From contig CM046004.1 in assembly GCA_025175895.1 (NCBI GenBank), positions 51,201,359 to 51,265,358 of the forward strand: a stretch of 64,000 nt of DNA, written 5' to 3'. Below the pieces are notes generated by a model. It was given only the letters and a program-made list of their open reading frames with translations. It did no database searches and had not been told where the DNA came from. Position 1 is the stretch's first letter, and each line of letters starts with the position of its first letter. Made by a program: the position numbers and the translations under genes. Shown here in pieces: positions 1 through 10,307 of the stretch. Source of the DNA: Wurfbainia villosa. Taxonomy: Eukaryota; Streptophyta; Magnoliopsida; Zingiberales; Zingiberaceae.

Positions 1-241
1 TAATTCAAACAGTTCAGGGGGCCACTTGGATAATGCATCTACAGGATTTAAATAACCGGTGTCCGTGCCTGGAGGCGGATACCCCCGTTCAGCATTTAGA
101 GCCGAGGACCCATCGAAGCCCAGGATGAACAGGTCCACCCCCTTCTTGACATATCGTCCTTTTAGATCACCTCCATTCCTGCTCGCACTGGACGGCACCG
201 TTAGTGAGCTTGACACCAGCTTGATTGGGTTTGGCTTTCAG

Positions 242-2349
242 TCAACTGGGCCACCAAGGTATCCTTCTCAGTGGCTGCTTGTATGACTTGTCGTCCCAGA
301 GTTGAAAGGGCTTCGGAGTATTCTTTATGAAGCGGATCGCTGTCGAGCCATTCTTGTGAACTTGAGGAAGAGCAGCCACCATGGAGGAGAGTTCTTGGCA
401 CTTCTCTATGCAAGATTTCCTAGTGGCTTCCCAGGCTTGGCGTTCCAGTCGAAGCAGTTGGCGTTCTTGTTGGAGCTGTTCGATAGTAGTCGAAGAATCG
501 GCGGCTTTAATGATGGCGTCCCCGAGCTGCCCCTTATACTCTTTTAGTTCATGGGCGAGGATATCCACCTGCTGCAATTCGCTAGACTGGAGGAAAACTT
601 GCTGTTTGAGGTCTTCATTCCTTCGCTAAAGCTCCTCCTTTTTACTTTGGACCAGGCCAATTGTGTCATAGCATCTTCACATTGGGTTCTCAGGTCAAAT
701 TCTTTCTCTTCTCTCTCGCTCAATTGCCGAACGAGTTGTTTCTGCTGCGCTAGAGAGGCGAAGTGGCGTGCCTCTACGCTGGACTGAAATTGAGCCAGAT
801 GAACTACCATTTTGTTGTGTTGGGTTGAGGCCTAGAGGAAAGAAAGCACCATCAGTATATGCTGACACACAGAGATACGTACAGTAAAGAGGAGAAGGGG
901 ACAATAGGTACCTCAACTAGCAATTTGCTTACTTGTTCGCAAGAGTCTTGCACGCCTGATTGGTTGAAAAATTTTACCTCCGAAGGGTGGCGGATCTGCA
1001 GCAAAGACCCCAATGTAGCCCTTGAGGGGGTCGGAAGGGGAAGATCCTCTCCTTCGGAGGGAAGCGTGGGTCCGACGTGCTGAAGAGGGGCGGGAGAAGT
1101 AAGTGTGTCGGAGGGGATAGGAGCAGAGATGGACTCGGTTCGGGAAGGCAAGGGAGAATCATGTGAAGGGGGGGGGGATGAATTGGGAGAATGGGAAGGA
1201 GAGTCCCCTCCTTGAGGTGATGAAGAGGGGACATATAAGGTAATATCATTTCTCCTCGGTTCGTAGATGGTTAAGGATCGCGAACCATGCTGACCAAAAG
1301 AGGGAAGGGGAAGAGCAGATGAACTTGGGGCTCCTTTCTTAACGAGCCGCAGTTTTTTCCGAGGAGAAGAAGGAGCTGCCACCGATTTACCCCTCTTTGT
1401 TGAGGCTTTCTTCTTCTTGGCAGCCCCAATCTCTTCTCCTTTTACCAAAGCATCCTGCATTAGATTATCTGCAAAATGTATCGGTGAGAAAGATGAATAA
1501 TGCAGGGAGAAAGTTATATGGAAAGGTAAGTGTCATCCTACCGTTGAAGGGAGGGGGGATGGTTCGAAGTGGCTCAGGAGGGGAGTTTTCATTAGGTGAT
1601 TCGAGCAATAATGCGACTCTCCCAGGATTCTATAAACTTCCGAGAAAGGGCATTGGGTCCTCATTTCTCGGAAGGAAGGCAGTTCGGGAAGTTCTAACTT
1701 CCAGGTATCTGAGTAGGGTAAAGGTACCGGAAGTTGTACAAAGAAGTACAATTCTTCCCATCCCTTATGGGAAGTAGGCATGTTTACTAGGAATTGACAG
1801 TCTGGACGGCTGAATAGATAAAAAAAGGTTTGCCTTGGAAGATTTCAATTGAAAGAAGCAGTGGAATATTTCAGGGGTTAAAGAGAGGTTTAGATGTTGA
1901 AATACTATAGAGGCCCCCGACAGAATCCGAAAGGAATTGGGGGTAAATTAGTTCAAAGGTAGTCCATAAAAGTCTAAAATGTCTAAATAGATGGAAGGTG
2001 CTGGTAGGAACAGGTCGTTGAGAAACTGTTCAGAGAATAAGCAAGTTAGACCAGGAGGAGGACAATTTGGTCGATGCATCTTGGTCGTAAAGCAGTATTT
2101 CAGGGAAGAGTCTATAAACCTGTCCTTAAGGTTAAAGAAATAATGGTCGCGGTCTAGTTGGGTTATGGTGTGCTCATACCACGCATGTGAGGGAATGGTC
2201 TTAGGGGTCATAGGTATAAAGTAGGACAGAGTACTTACTTGGGGGGTTAGAAGAAGAGCGTATAAGCAGGGAAGGGTTGGGTCGCTGAAACGCCGCCGAT
2301 GAAAATCGCAGGAGAGAAGAAGTGGAAGGGACGAAATTGTTGGGCACAC
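242..2349 (-). pseudogene. Broken antisense ORF of the Tat element (coiled-coil protein)
   Basis: Several minus-strand open segments follow one another in different frames: 2349-1948, 1781-1533, 1460-852, 810-544 and 577-242. The first has a compact globular look, with motifs such as SHAWYEHTITQLDRDHYFF. The middle one is Ser/Pro-rich with a basic KKKKASTKRGK patch. The last two are strongly coiled-coil (EQLQQERQLLRLERQAWEA). This order (globular N-part, low-complexity linker, C-terminal coiled coil) resembles the plant proteins annotated as putative gypsy-type transposon domain. They lie antisense to the LTR at 2580-3684. No catalytic motif is visible and I cannot assign a function. Frame breaks indicate a dead copy, although undetected introns could account for some of them. 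Confidence 0.45.
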
Positions 2350-2579
2350 TAAGTAATACCTAAAAGAAAAAGGCGGAGGTTTATATAGGGTTTTTGTGAC
2401 GGTTCAATTATAGGGGAGAAAAGGAGAAGCGAGGCCCATGAGCCCATTAGGCCGCCTCAAGTATATGCGGTGGAGCTGTAAGAGAGGAGTAAATTTGAAT
2501 TAATAAGTCAAGAATGGAGTAGGAACCGTATATAGTTGGAAAGTCAAGCTTATAACTTCGCTTGACTATTTTTTGGGGT

Positions 2580-3684
2580 TGACTAATAATACTACCGTTA
2601 CCTCTTCTCTATGAACTAGATAGGAGGGCTCACAGGCAAGGCGTTACCCGAACAATTAGCGGGTTCAGCGGAGAAAAAAAAAGAGGAACGGTTCGGGCGC
2701 AAGCGCCTGAAATAATTGGCACGAGAAAGCTAGTGAAGGTAATTGACACGGCAAAGCGAAGGCGGGAGGAGACACTTCGTTGGGAAATAAGCCAGAATCG
2801 GTTCGGCCCAGATAAGCCTAGAGGCAGACGGGACGGATAAGAATCGGTTCGGCCCGATAAGCCTAGAGGCAGACGGGATGGATAAGAATCGGTTCGGTCA
2901 GATAAGCCTAGAGGCAGACGGAATGGATAAGAATCAACTCGGCCTAGGCAGTCCAGAGGTCTTTCGGTGAGGGAAAAAGGAGAGTGAGTTCGAGCTGGTG
3001 GGGAGCCCAAAGGTTATACCATCCATGAGCTATAGACCTAAGTTAGTTTCACCAAAAGTGGATGGTTGAGGGGGACAAGCTAACCTAGTTTCCTGAAATA
3101 TAGATGGAGAGGTGTTATGTAACAGAAGGAGAGGTCCCCACATAATATTCCGAGGAGCTTTCGCCCATCGTATCTGTAACAGAATTATTCTCCAGGTGGA
3201 CGTGGTGGCCACGTGTACGATGGGGATAGCCCGCGAGGTAGCGATGGATCAGAGAAGAAGGATAAAAGGGAAGAGGAGTACAGAAGGAAGGGGATCCACA
3301 TTATTCCAGCAAGCAAGAAACGAAGATGCGGGAGGAGGAGAGCTACCACTACCTCACCGGAGACGGAGAGTAGCGACATTCGCTGTTACATTGCATGTAC
3401 TCTTTCTTGTATTGGGATTAAACTGTAAGAGGTTTTCTCCTCCGTCTCGGAAAGTTTTCTTTCCGAAAAGGAGGACGTTCATAGTAGAAAGTGCTTGGGC
3501 ATTGTTCCTGGTGAGAGAGCTCATCTCCGTGGAGTAGGAATACTTATTCCGAACTACGTTACATCCTGTGCTCTAAGTTTCGTTGTCTGTGTTGGTTTTG
3601 CGTTCCTTTGCTTCGTCTTCTCATTTTTACTGTTGTGGTCTGTGAGAAACTCCCACCCCCAAAGTTTCCTTCGTGCTTCATCGC
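2580..3684 (+). repeat. 3' LTR of the left Tat element (approximate edges)
   Basis: The proposed start follows a T/G-rich run resembling a polypurine tract region near 2571-2579. The end is placed near 3684, just before AT-rich intronic DNA. Inside are three 45-46-bp tandem units (2795-2930), a TATA-like GATAAAAGG at 3261-3269, a TTCTCC...GGAG inverted repeat near 3433-3474, and the hairpin GGAATACTTATTCC at 3537-3550. The last 300 bases align by eye with the LTR at 9330-10267. Both edges are guesses because only one LTR of this copy is in the window. Confidence 0.5.
2795..2930. repeat. Three tandem 45-46-bp units in the Tat LTR
   Basis: Units run 2795-2840, 2841-2885 and 2886-2930. Each begins GAATCGGTTCGG and contains AGCCTAGAGGCAGACGG. 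A decayed fourth start (GAATCAACTCGGCC) follows at 2931. The position ahead of the TATA-like box suggests a U3 repeat, which is common in plant LTRs. Confidence 0.85.
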
Positions 3685-3923
3685 ATTAAAAGAAGGTAAA
3701 CGAATTTTCCTCGCCGCATCACATACCATACGATTGTAGGTGATCCGAGTTCTAAAACGAAAATCGATTAAAGAAGTAACATGATCCGAAACGTCAAGAT
3801 AACATTCCGGGGCAAATTAATCAAAAGTAACCAAAATGCATAACGATTGATGAATCCAAATCCAATCCAACGCCTAACCAAGGAATTCATCGAAGAACAA
3901 CTAAAATGGGGATAGGGACTCAC
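3685..3923 (-). other. Intron 1 remnant of the VAMP72 gene
   Basis: AT-rich, non-coding DNA lies between the retroelement LTR and the splice donor of the VAMP72 first exon. Read on the minus strand it begins with GTGAGT (3923-3918), a strong plant donor. The next exon is not found to the left, where the retroelement starts, so the intron continues beyond the window if the gene is intact. Confidence 0.6.
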
Positions 3924-4113
3924 TGAAACCGTTCTCAACGAGGTAATTGAAGGTGTGGCCGTCGCTGTTGTAGTTGAACCTGTTGTTGGAGGAAGGGAGC
4001 TTCTGGAGGCATTGGGATGCGACGGTGGTAAAGTTTCCGGGGAAGGCGGTGTACTCGGCCAAAATGACGGTCCCTCGAGCGACGAAGCTGTAGATCAGCG
4101 TTTGCTGCCCCAT
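3924..4113 (-). CDS. VAMP72: VAMP72-type R-SNARE, first exon only (partial)
   Basis: The exon encodes 63 residues plus one base, starting MGQQTLIYSFVARGTVILAE and containing SDGHTFNYLVENGF. This is the N-terminal half of the longin domain of plant VAMP721/722/724-like R-SNAREs, which act in secretory vesicle fusion at the plasma membrane. The ATG is at 4113-4111. The exon ends with phase 1 at a GTGAGT donor, the position expected before the next longin segment. Nothing in the exon is broken. The rest of the longin domain, the SNARE motif and the membrane anchor should lie to the left but are not in the window, because 1-3684 is retrotransposon. Either intron 1 is very long and carries the insertion, or this is a first-exon fragment. 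It lies about 600 bp downstream of the HIPL gene on the same strand. Family assignment is confident; the exact paralogue is not. Confidence 0.85.
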
Positions 4114-4714
4114 CTTCCCTGTCGGGGAAGAGGTAACTCTAATCCAAGTGGTGCGGAAGGTCCAAGGAAGGAAGGAGGAAGATGAGCAATGGCGAATGGT
4201 CCAAGTCTGTGGAAACTGGAGAGAAGAAGAGGCGGTTTTTCCGCTTCTTTTTGTTCTCCACCTGAAACACTGCTCTAATTGTGGGGATCGTTTATTGAAT
4301 TTTGATCTCTCAAAATTAATTTTGACCCTTGTATATATATAATTTCCTCAATACGATTATGATTATATAAATTATATATTTATATATTTTCTAACAATCT
4401 AAACTAAATCGTAATAATCAAATTTTATTCTTGCAAATTTAAGACGAATGGTTAAGAAAACACAGACAATAAAAATAAAGTGCATTCTTATTTTTCTTAA
4501 AAAAAAACAAGAATATATGAGTTGGCAAAAACCAGAAGAAAGCCCGCAAGCTGCATACCGAAGAAGCCATCAAAGCAGCGGGATTCATAAAACTCAGGTT
4601 GCTTCAGAGATGATCAAATCCATGAATGAAACTGCGTTGGACAATCGACTAAAATTCTAAATGATCGCAGCATTATGGACAGCCTCGCTCACTCAGTCAG
4701 TACAATCTTCTCCT
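4114..4714 (-). promoter_or_regulatory. Intergenic region: VAMP72 5' UTR/promoter and HIPL 3' UTR
   Basis: These 600 bases separate the HIPL stop codon from the VAMP72 start. On the minus strand a run of alternating TA (4332-4342) lies about 220 bases upstream of the VAMP72 ATG and could be its TATA region, followed by a purine/pyrimidine-rich leader. A minus-strand AATAAA-like signal (plus TTTATT near 4426) could end the HIPL transcript. These are motif matches only. Confidence 0.4.
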
Positions 4715-7700
4715 TCACTTGCACTGCGGTGCTTGAATATAAATCAAACACCAGAGCAGCACAAGCAGCATCACTACCAGTCTCCCCAGCAGCCCCCCAG
4801 TTCGGCATGCAGTTGAAGACTGGCCAGGAGTTGAACTCCCTGCGCCGGTTGTGTTCTCCGATGGGCAAGTATAGTTGCAGTGGCTCGGGGGGACGATTCT
4901 GTACACACCATTGCTGCTTAACAGGAAGACGTCCTTTCTGTTGTCTTCGCCAAACGAGTATACGTACCCTAAGCTGGGAAGAGCACTTCCGGCGATGGTA
5001 TCACACGGTAATGGAGAGTTGTTTGTACAGCTGAAAGGAATCAAAGTGCTGGTGTAGTTTCCACTGTTCTCAGGGGCCTCTGTGGCCGCCCAAATAGCTC
5101 CACCATAAAGATCCGCGTATAAGTACCTGTTTTGCAGAACAACAGTTTTAGCCACAAAGAAACTGTTGTTTCATGCGATAAAAATAAAAGATCCCAAGTT
5201 CACTCAATCTTAACCTATGCAGTATAATTCAGAATTTAGTAAACAGTTAGTTTACCTTCCATGCAAGCATGGGTCTATCGTGGACCTGTACACATAACCG
5301 CCGGTGATCGAAGCAGAGCCCATCGTCGTGTTTATATCGGAGTGCGTGTAACCCACGACAGGGAAGATTGGATTTATGGAGCTGAGTGAAGTGTTGCCGC
5401 CGGGAGACGAAGGTGGAGTATAAAGATTAGGACCCTCGTAGACACGCCATCCATAGTTTCCTCCCTTTGTGATCAAATCTACCTCTTCATACACCTCCTG
5501 TAATTTTGTTGGTATCAGTTAGCACACAGATCTTTGGCATAAAGCAGAAGCCTCATTGTTCCAGAAGGCAAACTTGTTTAGAATAGAAGAATTACATAGC
5601 ACAGCAGTATTCCGAAATAGAAGAGGAGAATCCAAATTTGCAAAAAAAAAAAAGTGCTGTGAAATGAACATTTTTTTCCTCTTTTTTGGTTTCTACACTA
5701 TAAGAATGCAGGCAAAACGTGGAATGCTTCTCATATGTTAACGGGTTGAAGAAAATAACTTTGCAAAGACAATCCGAAACGAGATATAAATTGAAAGAAA
5801 CACCTGGCCAACATCCGCACAGAAGAAATAGGAAGGTCTTTGTATATCGAAACTGCATCGCCATGGGTTCCGTAGACCCAAGGCCCATATCTCAACTTGT
5901 AATTCGCGATCGACGGTGTAAGGATTATCGTCTGGAATGGAGTAATTTCCCCACAGACCAAGATCATTTATTTGACTCTCGCCTACAGATAAGTAGCGGT
6001 TAGAATAGCTGAAACAATCAACCATTTGGTAATGCCTCTCGCAAAACTGAACATATTCAAATGATGTGGAGTTAAAATTTCTTGAACATGCATTGACATG
6101 TGTGGGCGAAACCAATTTAATTTTTTCAGAAATATGCAACAAATATTTCACACTAGATTTTTGTGTTTACTTCTTGGCAACATCCAGAGGAATTGCATCT
6201 CAAAGCGAGGAGTTGAAGGAAACAAAATAAGATTGTCAAGGGACTTACTTGGGATGGTGTTTATATCAATTCGCATAATTTTTCCAAGCAAAGCTTTCTT
6301 GTTTTGAGCAAAGTTGAAGGGGTCCCCTCTGTTTCCACCATCTCCCATCATGAAATACAGAAAGCCATCTGTTGGTCCAAATAGAATTTGCCCACCATGA
6401 TGACTTGTATAAGGAAGGCCCATAGTGAAGATCCTCCTTACTTCTAAAGGATTGGCACTAGTTGCCTAAAATCAACAAGCACAGTGCGTGTGCAATTTGC
6501 TACATAAACATGGTAAAAAGGGTAATAAGCTCTGCTTAATCCAAGATAGTTAAAGATGCGTACTGTGGAAGGTGTGGTTGAGGAACTATTGGCAGTAAAT
6601 TCAGCCACAACCGCCTGATATTGACATGGTTGGGCACCATTGTCCGTACCAAGCTCTGAAGGGTCACATCCTACATCAGAATTACAGGAACATCTTCCAG
6701 AACAGCTTGTGGATTGAAACTTATCGCAGTTGTACGAAACGAAAAACCGACCGTTAGTCGTAAAGTTCGAGTGAAATGCCAGTCCCATAAGGCCAAATTG
6801 AGTGTCCAAGTGGACTAAATCAGTTAAATCGAGAAAGGGGTTGGACTCATCAATCTCCAATGTTCCTCCTGATCCTCGTTCAGGAACACTTGCCAACCAT
6901 ATTTTGCCAGCCTGATTCGACACGAAGACGCGATTGGAGCCATCGGGGTGGGCAACCATGTTCAGGTAAGATCCGTTGCCGATTCTCTCAAGACAAAGAC
7001 CTCCGGTGATGGTTGAGGCTGTGCTGCTACTGAATGAGGTCGAGTTACCATCAAAACATAGAGTGCTGTCACCCGATGTACCTCCAAACGCTTCACAAAA
7101 GTCTGACTCGGAATGCCAGACATCGGCGAGTCTAGATGACGACGCCGGCAGTCCAGGTTCAGCAAATGGAGAATTCTGCATCGAAACATTATTGCAGGAA
7201 TCCCAAACTTGTTTGCAGAAGTTTTGGTTGGAGACGCTGGCCAGGGAAGAGGCTGCTGATGTGAGGGTAGAGTTGCATAGATTAGGCACTGTCGCAAGTA
7301 CCGGACCCATACCGAACAATTCGGCAGAATATGGATCGCATCTCTGAAACAAATTGGAAAATTCTATTGATATGTGTTATCTTTACGGAAAAAGAAAATC
7401 AGAATCAATATTTTAATATTCTATAATTTTTTAATTATATAGCAATAACATATAGGTCTCCAGAGTCCAGGCCAGACATGGTCCGACCACGGCCCGAACT
7501 GATCGGGCTGGCAGTTCGCCCCTCTAGAAAGACCATTTTTCAAATACTGCTCCGTGAATTGACTTTGCAAAATTCGATTTTGTTCCAGTGCTGTTAGTCA
7601 CAACACCAAAATGTTTCCAAAGCAGACAGCAAGAGTAACAGAGATGGCAAGTTCGGGGACAAGGTGTTACCGCGCAGACGATCGATCTTATAAAGGCGGC

Positions 7701-8022
7701 GCATGCGCCGTCGGAGATGTTCATGGCCTCGAACTGCCGCCGGAGGTCACCATCGTCGGTGGCGTTGCAGCAGCTGCTGCCAGTGTATCCGCAGAAAGCT
7801 AAAGGGGTCCTCCGAGTCACGGGCGCCACTGGAACAGAAAAATCCCTAATTAGCTCTGTGACTGAGCAAACAATAACACAAGAAATTAAACTAAAATTAA
7901 GGGAAAGTTTAGATCGAGAAGAAAAAGAAACTACTTGAATCGGTGCAGAGTTTGAGGGCGTGAAGCTGTGGGAGGAAGAGGAGGAGGAAAAGAGGGATGA
8001 TGATGGCTGCGGCTGGCTTCAT
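4715..8022 (-). CDS. HIPL1: HIPL1-like protein (hedgehog-interacting-protein-like, GDH-type beta-propeller)
   Basis: Seven exons join in frame on the minus strand: 8022-7935, 7828-7671, 7343-6564, 6465-6249, 5982-5804, 5497-5256 and 5126-4715. Every intron is GT-AG. The coding length of 2076 nt gives 691 residues, close to what I recall for plant HIPL1 proteins. Residues 1 to about 22 (MKPAAAIIIPLFLLLFLPQ) form a signal peptide. A Cys-rich N-terminal region follows (FCGYTGSSCCNATDDG, RCDPYSAELFG). The glucose/sorbosone-dehydrogenase-like propeller then runs from about residue 190 to 600 (GLMGLAFHSNF, TSHHGGQILFGPTDG, LGLWGNYSIPDDNP, ALGLRNPWRCSFD, EEVDLITKGGNYGWRVYEG). Several N-glycosylation sequons are present. 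The C-terminus has small residues and then a hydrophobic stretch (LVVMLLVLLWCLIY), as in GPI-anchored proteins. It should be an extracellular, membrane-tethered protein; the family's substrate is not established. The start was chosen because exon 1 supplies the signal peptide and no upstream in-frame ATG was seen. No break is seen. Confidence 0.93.
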
Positions 8023-9161
8023 CGTATGAGTTCAAAGAAAGAGCGGTTCAGTGTTTGGAGTTGAGACTTGGGAAAGGAGGTGGGCAAATCGGGCATTCAC
8101 ATCCAAATAATATCTTGCTGATCTGCCATGGTTGACCTTTGCGATCAGCTGCGCACAGACGTTTTACTATTTTTCTTAATTTTTATTTTTAAACAGTAAA
8201 ATGACATTAAATAAATATAGTTCTTCTGGAAAAAAAAACAAATATCAAGGAAAACTATTGTTTTAAATAGAGCATTCATTTTCTTTACGAATATATTCTC
8301 ATTTTTAATGAAATGATATTTTTTTATTTAGAAAAATGGAAAGAGTTTGATTTGAATATTTTGCAATAACTTAAGTATTTCTGATATTTCAGTATATATT
8401 AAAAAATAATTATATTCATTTATTTCAGTGTGTATATATATACAGAATAAATTTTTTTTTTGTCATACATAAATTTGTGGGCTGCTCCGCAAGTAGTTGG
8501 ATCACGTGCTTGTGCTCTGACTTTGTTTATTATCCTATCCCCACTTTGACTTTTTGTATCAGCGTCTCATTCACCTCTCTGTTTTTGTCTTTGTTTCGTT
8601 GAGATAAAATAATAAAGAAATTTTATTCCAATTTATTTACTTTAAACAATGCCTATCTGAGAACTTTTTTAAACTTTGAAAACTTTTAGCATTTAATCCC
8701 CGATCATTCATTAACAGCAAATGTGTTAACCTCGGAGAGTGATAATGTGCATGGTAAATAGCTAATTTTATTTTAATCGAATTGAATATTACTATCCAAT
8801 TAATCAATTAAGTCATTTTGCAGTGCTAGTGATTAATGATCAAACACAAAATGACAGTTTTTTTTTTAATTGAGAAAGTTTATTAATCTCGAAACTATTA
8901 ATATTGGAATTTTTATAAACGTGACAAAAATAAAAAAGTCAAAAAAGTTTTAACGAAAGGGATTTTTAACAGGAAAATCATGTAAGAAAACAAAATAATA
9001 TCAAATCATCAACTGATTGGCTTAAATAATTCAATTAGAATAAACCTAAATGCTCAATCTAGCACGATGTAGGTTGGACTAAATAGATCCGACCACGGTT
9101 TGTAATCAATAATTTCACAATTCAAAGATGATTTAACGGTTTATGAATGGTCGATCATATC
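8023..9161. other. AT-rich region upstream of HIPL1; no gene seen
   Basis: The DNA is strongly AT-rich, with long A and T runs and no open reading frame of note. The first 130 bases next to the HIPL1 start are less AT-rich and should contain its 5' UTR and core promoter; a W-box-like TTGACC lies near 8133. I see no convincing TATA box or transposon end except at the right edge. Confidence 0.5.
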
Positions 9162-9329
9162 CACTACAAAAAAAAAATATTGATTTAGTGATGAATTTTA
9201 GTGTCGGGGAAATAAATCGTACCAAATCGAGAATAAAATTTGCGACGAAAAACTAAATTGTCACAAATCAATAATAAAATTTACAACAAAAGAGATTATC
9301 TCAAAAATAGAACAAATAAATTTTACAAC
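9162..9329. mobile_element. CACTA-like transposon end fragment
   Basis: The segment opens with CACTACAAAAAAAAAATATT, which matches the typical plant CACTA (En/Spm) terminal repeat. It is followed by degenerate subterminal motifs around GTGATGAATTTTAGTGTCG and GCGACGAAAAACTAAATTGTC. The right part is lost where the Tat LTR begins, so the other end and TSD are not visible. It could instead be a chance match to a short motif. Confidence 0.4.
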
Positions 9330-10267
9330 TGATACTACCATAATATGACTTAGAAATTTGAAGGAAGGGAATCGTAGTGGACAAAATAAAAGGAAAAAAT
9401 ATAGGGTAAAATATACGGTCCAACCTGGCAAGATCCAACTCGAGAAAGTAGGGTGTGTTGATTACGTGGCAACTCGGGAATAACCAGTGGGCAAAGAAAA
9501 TCCGGAGAGCAACTAGGGAAAATAAATCGAGTTAGTGACGAAGCCACTCGGGAAATAAAGCTGAGTCAGGGCAGAGGTAAGGAAAAGTGATTAGGAGAAA
9601 GAAGGGCCCAGGAATAAAGTGGGGGTAAAGAAAAGAGGAAGGTAGTTTCTACTATGCTCTAACATAAGAGTTTATTACACAGTATAACAAACCAAGATAC
9701 TTAGAGGACCCCACAGAAGATTCTTAGTAACATTCGCTTGCTAACATCATAGCAAAATTATTTCTCCGGGGAAAAGGGTTCACGTGGACGGTGATCCATA
9801 TAGTTTGTTACGCAACAGTTGGCTCCAAGGGCACCGAGTATAAAAGGAAGGAAGAAAGGAAGAAGAAAGGGTGGAACCGGAGGACTGGAGATGAACTTCA
9901 TTTGCAATTTCTAGAGATTGGAACAGGGAGCTGGGATAGAGAAGACTCATCATCGAAAAAGAGAAGGAGGATCCTATAAGCTTTATTTTTTATTTACTTT
10001 GTATAAGTTCTTATCTGTAAAGAGTTTTCTCCACCATCGGAAGTACTTTCGAGAAGGAGCGATTATAGTAAAAGTGTCTAGTGCTTGAGCTCATTGGAGA
10101 GCTCACCCGTAGAGTAGGAATTAGAATTCCGAATTACATTAAATCTCGTGTCATCGTTCTCCGTTGCTCGCTCTACAATCGTTATCTCCTATTGTTGTGA
10201 TCAGAGAGGACCCCAGACCTCCTGGACATCTTCAGCTCAAAAAGGAGGTAGAAAATCCGTTGCCACA
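9330..10267 (+). repeat. 5' LTR of the host Tat element
   Basis: The right end is set by TGCCACA directly before the primer binding site. The left end (TGATACTACCATAA) is a guess by comparison with the other Tat LTR. It contains a promoter-like TATAAAAGG at 9839-9847, a TTTTCTCC...GAAGGAG inverted repeat near 10024-10058, and the hairpin GGAATTAGAATTCC at 10117-10130. No partner LTR is available in the window. Confidence 0.6.
9839..9847 (+). promoter_or_regulatory. TATA box of the Tat LTR
   Basis: TATAAAAGG lies about 180 bases upstream of the conserved R/U5 hairpin region, a plausible position for the LTR promoter. Confidence 0.6.
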
Positions 10268-10272
10268 TTAGT

Positions 10273-10288
10273 TGGCATCGTCTGTGGG
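10273..10288 (+). other. Primer binding site of the Tat element
   Basis: TGGCATCGTCTGTGGG starts five bases after the LTR end. It resembles the TGGCGCCGT-type sites of plant gypsy elements, usually assigned to tRNA-Asp. Two bases differ from the form I recall, consistent with decay. Confidence 0.65.
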
Positions 10289-10307
10289 AACATTTCTGTT
10301 GAGCAAG

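Larger units (their letters stand above)
1..3684 (+). mobile_element. 3' part of a Tat-lineage Ty3/gypsy retrotransposon
   Basis: The stretch reads as the tail of a plus-oriented gypsy element: a broken antisense coding region (242-2349) followed by a 3' LTR (about 2580-3684). The LTR end resembles the 5' LTR of the second Tat element at 9330-10267. Both share the order GTAAGAG-like box, TTTCTCC..GGAG hairpin, GGAGTAGGAA hairpin, ACATT/ACGTTACAT block. Antisense ORFs between pol and the 3' LTR are known in Tat-clade elements such as Grande and Retand. The element is cut by the left window edge, so no TSD can be checked. Its right edge lies inside what looks like intron 1 of a VAMP72 gene. The lineage call is inference from the LTR match and the antisense ORF; no pol domain is visible here. 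Confidence 0.6.

Noticed and set aside
852..1460. Possible independent host protein rich in Ser/Pro
   Set aside because: It is low-complexity, flanked by other broken frames of the same strand and lies inside a retroelement; best read as part of the antisense ORF remnant.
3213..3537. ORFs in the left Tat LTR
   Set aside because: Several frames overlap on both strands within an LTR and share no similarity with known proteins.
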